Shown one piece after another: positions 54,653 through 62,057 of a DNA stretch of 64,000 nt (position 1 is its first letter; each line of letters begins with the position of its first letter). The notes below the pieces were generated by a model, which saw only the letters and a list, made by a program, of their open reading frames with translations, did no database searches and was not told the DNA's origin. Where the stretch lies: assembly GCA_022823665.1 (NCBI GenBank), contig JAJEHN010000001.1, positions 310,001-374,000 of the forward strand, written 5' to 3'. The position numbers were made by a program, and so were the translations under genes. The DNA comes from Thermoanaerobaculia bacterium. Lineage in GTDB: Bacteria; Acidobacteriota; Thermoanaerobaculia; Multivoradales; Multivoraceae.

Positions 54653-56380
54653 ATGCCAGCCACCCGCCTTGCCGTCCTCGCCCTCCTGCTTCTGTCCCTT
54701 CCCCTCGCAGCCCAGGAAGAAGGCGTCGCGGCCGCGCCCCAGAACCACTGGCCGGCGGCGACCGAGGTGGGCGACGGTGCGGGACCGGTCGACCAGGCGC
54801 TGCTCGAAGCGGCGCCGACCCGCGAGTCCTGGCTTCACTACGGCGGCAACTATGCGAGCTGGCGACACTCCCCGATCACCGAACTGACGCCGGAAAGCGC
54901 CGCCAACCTCCGCCTCGCCTGGATCGCCCAGACCGGCGTCTCCGGCCAGCTCGAATCCTCCCCCGTTGTCTACGACGGCGTCCTCTACCTGACCTCGTCG
55001 ATGAACCGTCTGCTGGCTTACGACGCCGGGGACGGCAGACTGCTCTGGCGCTACGACCACGAGAACCCCTCCGACCTGCGCATCTGCTGCGGGCCGGTGA
55101 ACCGCGGCGTCGGCATCTCCGGCGACCTGGTCGTCATGGGCACCCTGGACGCCCGGCTGCTGGCCTTCAACCGCAAGACGGGTGAGCTCGCCTGGGACAC
55201 CGAGGTCATTCCCTACGCGAAGGGCTTCTCGATCACCTCGGCCCCGCTCATCGCGGAGGGCGTGGTGGTGATCGGCATCGGAGGCGGCGAGTACGGCGTG
55301 CGCGGCTTCTTCGACGGCTACGACCTGGAGACCGGCGAACTGCTCTGGCGCCACTACACGGTGCCGGAAGCCGGCGAACCGGGAGTCGAAACCTGGGCCG
55401 GCGAGTCCTACAAGACCGGCGGCGCCGCAACGTGGGCGACCGGCAGCTACGACCCGGAGACCCGGACCCTGTTCTGGACCACCGGGAACCCGTCGCCCGA
55501 CTGGAACGGCGACACCCGGCTCGGCGACAACCTCTACAGCGACAGCGTGCTCGCGGTCGACATCAAGACGGGAGAGCGGAAGTGGTACTTCCAGTTCACC
55601 CCCCACGACGTCTGGGACTACGACGGCAACTCCGAGGTGTGGCTGGTCGACGTCCAGGTCAACGAGCAGACCATCCCCGCCCTGGTCCAGGCGAACCGGA
55701 ACGGCTACTTCTACGTCCTCGACCGTCGCGACGGCGGCTTCCTGCACGCGAGCCAGTACGTCCACCAGTTGAACTGGGCGACCCTGGACGAGAACGGCAG
55801 GCCCGTCGTCGACCCGGTGATGAAGCCGGCGGACGAACCGACCCAGCGCGTCTGCCCCGGCCTCGCCGGCGGCAACAACGCCGCCTACGCCGGCGCCTAC
55901 AGTCCGGACACAGGTCTCGCCTACGTGCCGACGATCGAGAGCTGCATGATGTTCCGCAAGGGCGTCGTCGTCTTTGTCGAGGGCATCCCCTTCTTCGGCG
56001 GCGAGCCGATTCCGAGCGACACGGTCGAGGGCAAGTCCTACGGCCACCTGTCGGCGATCGACGTCAGCACCGGCGAGACGAAGTGGAGCTACCGGGATCC
56101 GGTGCCGATGCTCGCCGGCGTGCTGAGCACCGCGGGCGGCCTGGTCGTCACCGGCAACGCCTCCGGCCACCTGCTCGGCTTCGACGCCGAGACCGGCGAA
56201 GAGGTCTGGCGCTACCAGACCGGTTCCGGCATCCGCAGCCATCCCGTCGCCTACCAGTACGAGGGCCGGACGTACCTGGCCGTCGGCTCCGGCGGCGGCG
56301 GTATCGTTCAGACCACCGTCGGCACCGCGCCGTCGCTGCCGGAGGGCAGCGTACTGCTCGTCTTCGCCCTCGATCAGTGA
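54653..56380 (+). CDS. PQQ-dependent alcohol dehydrogenase with lanthanide-type Asp-X-Asp signature (XoxF-like)
   Basis: ATG 54653 has AGGAG 8 nt upstream. The 575-residue precursor has a signal peptide ending LAAQ (residue 21), propeller motifs (DAGDGRLLWRY, NRKTGELAWD, DLETGELLWRH) and the vicinal Cys145-Cys146 pair of methanol/ethanol dehydrogenases. The catalytic segment is HDVWDYDGNSEV: Asp322 is the base and Asp324, two residues on, is the extra ligand of lanthanide-dependent enzymes, where calcium enzymes usually have Ala or Ser. It oxidises alcohols in the periplasm. The next two genes, a MxaJ/XoxJ-like protein and a cytochrome, make up the standard partner set, supporting a Xox-type operon. 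Confidence 0.9.
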   Translation: MPATRLAVLALLLLSLPLAAQEEGVAAAPQNHWPAATEVGDGAGPVDQALLEAAPTRESWLHYGGNYASWRHSPITELTPESAANLRLAWIAQTGVSGQLESSPVVYDGVLYLTSSMNRLLAYDAGDGRLLWRYDHENPSDLRICCGPVNRGVGISGDLVVMGTLDARLLAFNRKTGELAWDTEVIPYAKGFSITSAPLIAEGVVVIGIGGGEYGVRGFFDGYDLETGELLWRHYTVPEAGEPGVETWAGESYKTGGAATWATGSYDPETRTLFWTTGNPSPDWNGDTRLGDNLYSDSVLAVDIKTGERKWYFQFTPHDVWDYDGNSEVWLVDVQVNEQTIPALVQANRNGYFYVLDRRDGGFLHASQYVHQLNWATLDENGRPVVDPVMKPADEPTQRVCPGLAGGNNAAYAGAYSPDTGLAYVPTIESCMMFRKGVVVFVEGIPFFGGEPIPSDTVEGKSYGHLSAIDVSTGETKWSYRDPVPMLAGVLSTAGGLVVTGNASGHLLGFDAETGEEVWRYQTGSGIRSHPVAYQYEGRTYLAVGSGGGGIVQTTVGTAPSLPEGSVLLVFALDQ

Positions 56381-57204
56381 TGCCGGCAGCGAGGCGGCAC
56401 GCGCCGCTCGCCCTTGCGCTGGCCCTGCTGCTTTCGGCCGCCTCTTCGCGGGCCGAGGAGTTGCGGGTCTGCCTGGTCGAGGACGACTTGCCGCGCGCCC
56501 ACCGCGCGGAAGGTACCGGCTTCGACCACGACCTGTTCCGGGAGGCCGCCGACCGCCTCGGCCGCGACTTCGTTCCGGTCTGGCGCCCGAAGGCTCCGCC
56601 CTACTCGGAGATCGATGACACGGATCTGCCGCTCGAAGCCCTCCTGGAACGTGAGTGCGATCTCGCGCCCTCCGTGCCGGGCCAGCTAGCGCTCGGCCGC
56701 CTGGCGGGAGCGATCGATCTCGGCCCGCCCTACTACGCGGCCGCTTTCGAGATCTACATGCCGCCCCTGGAGACCGTCGACTGGGCCGATCTGCCGGCGG
56801 CGTTGGCGGGACGCAAGGTGGCGGTGAGGCTGCAGTCGCTCGCGCACTTCGCGGCCCAGGCGGCCGGGCTCGACTGGACCTCGCAGCCGAGCGCGGCCGA
56901 TGTCGTCCACGCCGTCGACGAAGGCAGGGCCGCCGCGGCCCTGATCTTCGGCCCGGCCCTGGCCGGCCTGGGCAAGGACCCGGTGAACGCCTTCGAGCCG
57001 CCTCCTGGACTCCGCTTCAATGAACACGCCGCGGTGCGCGCCGGCGACCCCCTGGGCGACGAACTCGCCCGCGTGCTCGACGAACTCAGATCGGACGGCA
57101 CCGTGGCGCGCCTGGCCGCGCGCTATGGCATCTTTCGCATCGAACCCTTCCAGACCGTGTCCTCGCCGGAAGCGATCCGTGCGCTGGGCATCGGCGGTCC
57201 CTAG
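56380..57204 (+). CDS. Quinoprotein-associated periplasmic binding protein (MxaJ/XoxJ-like)
   Basis: The ATG overlaps the dehydrogenase stop by one base (TGATG), so the two are tightly coupled. The 274-residue product has a signal peptide (LALALALLLSAASSRAEE) and a family 3 solute-binding fold: LRVCLVEDDLPRAH, GFDHDLFREAADRLGRDF, and the second lobe with AGRKVAVRLQSLAHFAAQAAG. Proteins of this type sit beside methanol dehydrogenases as MxaJ or XoxJ and are thought to help mature or activate the apoenzyme rather than serve a transporter. No ABC permease or ATPase is next to it, which fits that role. Confidence 0.85.
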   Translation: MPAARRHAPLALALALLLSAASSRAEELRVCLVEDDLPRAHRAEGTGFDHDLFREAADRLGRDFVPVWRPKAPPYSEIDDTDLPLEALLERECDLAPSVPGQLALGRLAGAIDLGPPYYAAAFEIYMPPLETVDWADLPAALAGRKVAVRLQSLAHFAAQAAGLDWTSQPSAADVVHAVDEGRAAAALIFGPALAGLGKDPVNAFEPPPGLRFNEHAAVRAGDPLGDELARVLDELRSDGTVARLAARYGIFRIEPFQTVSSPEAIRALGIGGP

Positions 57205-57222
57205 CCAGCGAGGAGCTACGCC

Positions 57223-57759
57223 TTGTCCACGAGCAACCAACCCTCAACCGCGCCGAACCGGCTTCCCGCACTGATCACGGTGACCCTGCCGCTGCTGCTG
57301 GCGGCCTGCGCCACCGGCGGCGGACCGGCGCCCGAGCAACCTGGCGCTCCGGCCGCCGGCAGTGCGACGGAGGCGACAGCAGCGGTGACGGCACAGCCTG
57401 TCGCCGCGACGGAAGCGGCCACAGCCGCGGACCTCCCGTCCACTGCCGCCGAACCGGCAGCCGCTTCGTCGCCGGTCGCCGCCTACCTCGAAGATCCCGC
57501 GGCGATCACCGCCGGCCGCCGTATGTTCCGGGCCGTCTGCACCGGCTACTGCCACTCGACCACGCCGGGTGTGACCAAGGACGCGCCGAATCTCTTCGAT
57601 TGCGACTCGGACCACGGCGACACGGACGCCGACCTCTACCGCGTGATCACCCAGGGCGTGCCGGACACGGAGATGCTCCCCTTCGAGGGGAAGATCCCCG
57701 AGGACACGATCTGGCAGGTGATCGCCTACGTGCGCTCGAACAGCCTGGATTGCGGTTAG
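57223..57759 (+). CDS. Cytochrome c lipoprotein with CX3CH haem motif, dehydrogenase electron acceptor
   Basis: The TTG start has GAGGAG 7 nt upstream. The 178-residue product has a lipobox LAAC (Cys29), a long Ala/Thr/Pro-rich linker (about 30-88) and one cytochrome c domain. The haem site reads Cys106-Thr-Gly-Tyr-Cys110-His111, three residues between the cysteines instead of two. Met151 in TEMLPF is the likely axial ligand. Extra Cys127 and Cys177 may form a disulfide; similar four-Cys cytochromes are known next to quinoproteins. It probably takes electrons from the dehydrogenase encoded upstream (the XoxG role), tethered to a membrane. Confidence 0.85.
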   Translation: MSTSNQPSTAPNRLPALITVTLPLLLAACATGGGPAPEQPGAPAAGSATEATAAVTAQPVAATEAATAADLPSTAAEPAAASSPVAAYLEDPAAITAGRRMFRAVCTGYCHSTTPGVTKDAPNLFDCDSDHGDTDADLYRVITQGVPDTEMLPFEGKIPEDTIWQVIAYVRSNSLDCG

Positions 57760-57765
57760 GAATCG

Positions 57766-57785
57766 GCGCGGCGGAATCGCCGCGC
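57766..57785 (+). terminator. Terminator-like GC hairpin after the cytochrome gene
   Basis: GCGCGGCG, loop GAAT, CGCCGCGC: a perfect 8-bp stem starting 7 bp after the cytochrome stop. It has no T-run, so it may act as an mRNA 3'-end stabiliser or weak terminator rather than a classical one. Confidence 0.4.
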
Positions 57786-57842
57786 TGACGCGCTTGGACC
57801 ACTCCGCCGGCCAGTGGCCGGCTGCTACCGTTGTCCGCGGCA

Positions 57843-59078
57843 ATGAAGAAGGGCCGGAGAACCGTTACGCGGCTCACCCGCCGGCAAATGGTGGCGGCGG
57901 CGGGCGCCGCGGCGGCGCTACCGGTTGCCGCCGCCCCCGGGCTCGCCATCCAGCCCTCCGGAGCGGCCGAACGGTCGCTGCGCGTCGAGGGGATGACGCT
58001 CACCTCCGTGCGGGTGAGCGAACGGACGGTCTGGATGTTCATCCACCTGCGCACGAACCTCGGACTGTCGGGACTCGGCGAGTGTTCGGTCGGCAGGCGG
58101 AGCGAACTGCCGGAGCTCAAGGAGGCGTTCGAGGCCGCCCGCGGGCGCTCGCCGTTCGACATCGAGGCCTACCGCGCCACCGGGCTCGAACGGGCAGCCT
58201 CCGGCGGCATCGTCGAGGCGACCGCCTTCTCGGCCATCGAACAGGCGCTCTGGGACTTGGTCGGCAAAGCCGTCGGCGCGCCGGTCCACCAGTTGACCGG
58301 CGGCAGACTCCGCGACCGCCTGCCGGCCTACGCGAACATCAACCGGGCCACCCGGGAACGCACGCCCGAGGGCTTCGCGGCCAACGCCCGCGCGGCGGTC
58401 GAAGACGGTTTCACCGCCATCAAGGCCGCTCCGTTCGACGGCTTCCCGGCGCTCGACGCGCCCGCGTCGGAGGTGGCCGCGGCCACGGACCTCGGCGTCG
58501 CCTGCGTCGAGGCGATCCGCGAGGCGGTCGGGCCGGAGGTGGACATCCTGATCGACTGCCACAGCTTCTTCGACGTCGATCTGGCCATCGAGGTCGCCGA
58601 ACGCCTCGAGCCCCAGCACCTCGCCTGGTACGAGGAGCCCGTCGCCCCCACCGATGTCGCCGCGACGAAGGCCATCGAACGCGCCATCAGTCAGCGCATG
58701 GCCGGCGGCGAGTTCCTGTTCGGGATCGAGGGCTTCGGTCCCCTGTGCCGCGAGCGCGCGGTCGACGTGATCATGCCGGACGTGAAGCACTGCGGCGGGC
58801 TCCACGAAGCCCGCAAGATCGCCGCCGTCGCTGAACTCGACGGCATCGCCGTGTCGCCGCACAATCCGAGCGGTCCCGTCGCCACCGCGGCCTCCGCCCA
58901 GCTCTGCGCCGGTCTGCCGAACTTCGAGATCCTTGAGATGCAGTGGGGCGAAGCGGCCTGGCGAGGCGACCTGGTCGACCCGCCGGAGCGCTTCGAGAAC
59001 GGCTCGATCGCGGTTCCCGACGGCCCTGGCCTCGGCATCGAGCTGAACGAGACGGTGGCGCGGGAGCGGCGGATATAG
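57843..59078 (+). CDS. Tat-exported enolase-superfamily enzyme (mandelate racemase/muconate lactonising type)
   Basis: ATG 57843 is preferred over a TTG four codons upstream. The 411-residue protein begins with a twin-arginine signal (TRRQMV at 12-17, then an Ala-rich core), unusual for this mostly cytoplasmic superfamily. The barrel has AIKAAPF with Lys194, metal ligands Asp238 (LIDCH), Glu264/265 (YEEP) and Glu290, and His340 in VSPHNPSGP. This set fits acid-sugar dehydratases or racemases. Export of a folded, metal-loaded enzyme suggests action on periplasmic sugar acids, perhaps products of the quinoproteins; that link is inference. No Shine-Dalgarno is evident. Confidence 0.85.
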   Translation: MKKGRRTVTRLTRRQMVAAAGAAAALPVAAAPGLAIQPSGAAERSLRVEGMTLTSVRVSERTVWMFIHLRTNLGLSGLGECSVGRRSELPELKEAFEAARGRSPFDIEAYRATGLERAASGGIVEATAFSAIEQALWDLVGKAVGAPVHQLTGGRLRDRLPAYANINRATRERTPEGFAANARAAVEDGFTAIKAAPFDGFPALDAPASEVAAATDLGVACVEAIREAVGPEVDILIDCHSFFDVDLAIEVAERLEPQHLAWYEEPVAPTDVAATKAIERAISQRMAGGEFLFGIEGFGPLCRERAVDVIMPDVKHCGGLHEARKIAAVAELDGIAVSPHNPSGPVATAASAQLCAGLPNFEILEMQWGEAAWRGDLVDPPERFENGSIAVPDGPGLGIELNETVARERRI

Positions 59079-59144
59079 TCCCGTCCGCCTTCTCGCAGTC
59101 CTCAGACGCACCCGGATGCGTCCAACCCTCCGCCGGAGAAAGCC

Positions 59145-59909
59145 GTGCTCGAGATCCAGACGATCCCCGTCCTGAGCGACAACTACTCCTACGTGCTCCG
59201 TGACACGGGGAGCGGGAAGACCGCGGTCGTCGACCCGCCGGAGACCGGGCCGATCGAAGAGGCGCTCTCCGCCAGCGGTTTCGGTATCGACTGGATCGTC
59301 ATCACCCACCACCACATGGACCACATCGCCGCCGTTCCGGAACTGAAGGCGAAGTACGGCTGCCAGGTGGTCGGTCCCGCCGCCGACCAGCACCGGATTC
59401 CCGGGCTCGACCTCCTGGTGCGCGAGGGAGATCGCTTTCAGCTCGGCGAAGCGGACGCACAGGTGTTCGACACGCCCGGACACACCACGGGCCACATCAC
59501 CTACTGGTTCGAGGACGACCGGGCGCTCTTCTGCGCCGACACCCTGTTCGCCCTCGGCTGCGGGCGAGTGTTCGAGGGCACGATGGAACAGATGTGGGAA
59601 TCGCTCGCCAAACTGCGCGCCTTGCCCGACGACGCGGTCGTCCACTGCGGCCATGAGTACACACTGTCCAACGCCCACTTCGCGATCACCGTGGACCCCG
59701 ACAACGAGGAGCTGATGGAGCGCGCCGCGGAGATCGAGGAGCTGCGGCGGGAAGGCAAGCCCACCGTGCCCTCGAACCTGGGGGTCGAGAAACGGACCAA
59801 CCCCTTCCTGCGGCCCGACGACCCGGGCATCCGCGCACTGCTCGGGATGGCCGGCGCCACCGACGCCGAGGTCTTCGGCGAGATCCGGACTCGCAAGGAC
59901 AACTCCTGA
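59145..59909 (+). CDS. gloB: Hydroxyacylglutathione hydrolase-like metallo-beta-lactamase-fold protein
   Basis: GTG 59145 has GGAG about 6 nt upstream. The 254-residue protein has the dinuclear zinc motif THHHMDH (54-60), the further His in TPGHTTGH, the Asp in FCADTLFALGCGRVFEG and HCGHEYTLSN, then a C-terminal glyoxalase II-type tail (VPSNLGVEKRTNPFLR). It hydrolyses S-lactoylglutathione or similar thioesters in methylglyoxal detoxification. Length and motifs match GloB. It heads a plus-strand operon continuing to 63617. A small hairpin (GACGCA / TGCGTC) lies at 59105-59122 in its leader. Confidence 0.92.
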   Translation: MLEIQTIPVLSDNYSYVLRDTGSGKTAVVDPPETGPIEEALSASGFGIDWIVITHHHMDHIAAVPELKAKYGCQVVGPAADQHRIPGLDLLVREGDRFQLGEADAQVFDTPGHTTGHITYWFEDDRALFCADTLFALGCGRVFEGTMEQMWESLAKLRALPDDAVVHCGHEYTLSNAHFAITVDPDNEELMERAAEIEELRREGKPTVPSNLGVEKRTNPFLRPDDPGIRALLGMAGATDAEVFGEIRTRKDNS

Positions 59910-59973
59910 CGCCTCCAACCGGCAGATGGGCCAATCGACGCCTCCCGTCTTCACCAAGGTAGGAATCACCCGC

Positions 59974-60972
59974 ATGAACGAGCAGGAAGCGGCCTGGCTG
60001 GCCCGCACCGAGGAAGAGCCGATCGACCCGGAACAGGAGATCTGCGACCCCCACCACCACCTCTGGGACTACCCGGAATCGCGGTACATGCTGGAGGAGC
60101 TCCACGGCGACACCGGGGCCGGCCACAACGTGACCTCGACCGTCTTCGTCGAGTGCGCCTCCGGCTACCGCGAAGACGGCCCGGAAGAGATGCGGGTCGT
60201 CGGCGAAACGGAGTTCGTCCTCGAGGTGGCCGAACGCAGCGATGGCGCTGGCGCCTCGATCGCCGGTATCGTCAGCCACGCGAACATGCTTCAGGGCGAC
60301 CGCGCGAAGGCCGTGCTCGAAGCCCATATCGAGGCCGGAGGCGGCCGCTTCCGCGGCATCCGTCACTCCGCCGCCTACGACCCGAGCCCGGACATCCGGG
60401 TCTCCCACTCCAAACCGCCGCCGAGCATGCTGCTGCGTTCCGACTTCCGGCGCGGGTTCGCCTGCCTGGGGCCGCTCGATCTCTCGTTCGACGCCTGGCT
60501 CTACCACCCGCAGATCGACGAACTGACCGATCTCGCCCATGCCTTCCGGGACACCCGGATCATCCTGGACCACGTCGGCGGGCCTCTCGGCATCGGGCCG
60601 TACAAGGGCCGCCGCCGCGAGGTCGAGGCGGCCTGGCGCAAGTCGATCACCGAGCTCGCCCGCTGCGAGAACGTCGTGGTCAAGCTCGGCGGCCTGCCGA
60701 TGAAGGTCTGCGGCTTCGGCTGGCACAAGCAGGAGGCGCCGCCGTCGTCCGCGGAAACCGCCGAGGCCCACCGCCCCTACTACCTCCACTGCATCGACCG
60801 CTTCGGAGTTGACCGATGCATGTTCGAATCGAACTTCCCGGTCGACCGCGCCGGCGGCGCCTACACGCTGCTGTGGAACTCCTTCCAGCGCATGGTGGCG
60901 GACTTCTCCGACGACGAGAAGGCGGCCCTCTTCCGCGACACGGCCCGCCGCGTCTACCGCCTCGATCCCTGA
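59974..60972 (+). CDS. Amidohydrolase family protein (2-pyrone-4,6-dicarboxylate lactonase-like)
   Basis: I choose ATG 59974, with AGGTAGGA about 9 nt upstream, over ATG 59926, which has none. The 332-residue TIM-barrel protein has the metal-binding DPHHHLWD (25-32), a His/Glu series in TVFVECASGY and GIRHSAAYDPS, HVGGP (ILDHVGGPLGI), and the C-terminal Asp-type motif MFESNFPVDR. Relatives hydrolyse lactones or decarboxylate aromatic acids. It lies 64 bp after gloB and 25 bp before lpxD. The substrate is unknown; the operon links it to small-molecule detoxification or breakdown only by position. Confidence 0.88.
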   Translation: MNEQEAAWLARTEEEPIDPEQEICDPHHHLWDYPESRYMLEELHGDTGAGHNVTSTVFVECASGYREDGPEEMRVVGETEFVLEVAERSDGAGASIAGIVSHANMLQGDRAKAVLEAHIEAGGGRFRGIRHSAAYDPSPDIRVSHSKPPPSMLLRSDFRRGFACLGPLDLSFDAWLYHPQIDELTDLAHAFRDTRIILDHVGGPLGIGPYKGRRREVEAAWRKSITELARCENVVVKLGGLPMKVCGFGWHKQEAPPSSAETAEAHRPYYLHCIDRFGVDRCMFESNFPVDRAGGAYTLLWNSFQRMVADFSDDEKAALFRDTARRVYRLDP

Positions 60973-60997
60973 ACCGGAGTTTCGTCCGGGCGTCCTC

Positions 60998-62047
60998 ATG
61001 CCTCGACTGGAGAAGACGCTCGACGAGGTGCGCCGCCTGCTCGCCGACGCGGGCGTCGCATCCGAGCTGCATGGCGACGGCGACTTCACGTGCCGCTCGG
61101 TCGCTTCCCTCGAGCAGGCCGGGCCGGACCAACTGTCCTTCGCCAGGGACGAGCGGACGCTGAACGCCACGAACACCCGTGCCGGCGCGCTCGTCGTGCC
61201 GGCGGCAACGACCCGTCTGGCTGCCCACCAGATCGCCGTCGACGATCCCTTCGCCGCCTTCGTAGTCGTCCTTCGGCACATCGACCGGGAACGCAGGCGG
61301 GAAGACGCGGGCGTTCATCCGTCCGCCGTCGTTGCCGCAAGCGCCTCGCTCGGCGCCGACGTGTCCATAGGCGCGGGCGTCACCGTTCGCGACCACGCCA
61401 CGGTCGGCGACCGCAGCGTCCTCCACGCGAACGCCTGCGTCGGACCGCGGAGCCGGGTCGGCAGCGACTGCGTCCTGTTTCCCGGGGTCGTCGTCATGGA
61501 GGACGTGACGATCGGCGACCGCGTCGTCGTTCACGGCGGCACGGTCATCGGCTGCGACGGCTACGGCTACCTGCAGCGCGAAGGACGCCACGTCAAGATC
61601 CCCCAGGTCGGCACCGTGACGATCGGCGACGACGTGGAGATCGGCTCCCAGGTCACGATCGACCGGGCGGCGCTCGACGCGACGGTGATCGGCTGCGGCA
61701 CCAAGCTCGGCGACCTGGTCCACATCGCCCACAACACGATCATCGGCGAGCACTGCCTGATCCTGCCCCTGGCCAAGACGGCGGGCGGCGCCAGGCTCGG
61801 CGACGGCGTCGTTCTGGCCGGAGGCGCCGGCGCCGCGGACGGTGTGGTGGTCGGCGACGGCGCGATGCTCGGCGGCAACACGATCAGCTACCGCGACGTG
61901 CCCGCCGGCGCCGTCCTGTACGGCGACCCGGCCCGGCCGAAGTCGCGGCAGTTGCGCATCGAGGCGGTGTTGAACCGCCTGCCGCAGATGGAGCGCGACC
62001 TCCGTGCGCTGCTGCGACGCATGGAACGCCGGAGCGAAACGGAGTGA
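60998..62047 (+). CDS. lpxD: UDP-3-O-acylglucosamine N-acyltransferase
   Basis: ATG 60998 gives a 349-residue protein close to the usual length. It has an N-terminal uridine-binding domain (about 1-105), a left-handed beta-helix of hexapeptide repeats (about 107-310) with GCDGYGY, the catalytic His245 in VHIAHNTIIGEH, and a short C-terminal helix. It adds the second 3-hydroxyacyl chain in lipid A synthesis, so the cell has an LPS-type outer membrane. It is unusual that lpxA, fabZ and bamA are absent; instead it lies between an amidohydrolase and an acyl-CoA carboxylase, so it may be a second copy. Confidence 0.92.
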   Translation: MPRLEKTLDEVRRLLADAGVASELHGDGDFTCRSVASLEQAGPDQLSFARDERTLNATNTRAGALVVPAATTRLAAHQIAVDDPFAAFVVVLRHIDRERRREDAGVHPSAVVAASASLGADVSIGAGVTVRDHATVGDRSVLHANACVGPRSRVGSDCVLFPGVVVMEDVTIGDRVVVHGGTVIGCDGYGYLQREGRHVKIPQVGTVTIGDDVEIGSQVTIDRAALDATVIGCGTKLGDLVHIAHNTIIGEHCLILPLAKTAGGARLGDGVVLAGGAGAADGVVVGDGAMLGGNTISYRDVPAGAVLYGDPARPKSRQLRIEAVLNRLPQMERDLRALLRRMERRSETE

Positions 62048-62057
62048 GGAGGACGAC

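Noticed and set aside
56380..57204. Binding protein as part of an amino acid ABC transporter
   Set aside because: No permease or ATPase is adjacent, and position directly after a quinoprotein with a one-base overlap fits the MxaJ/XoxJ role.
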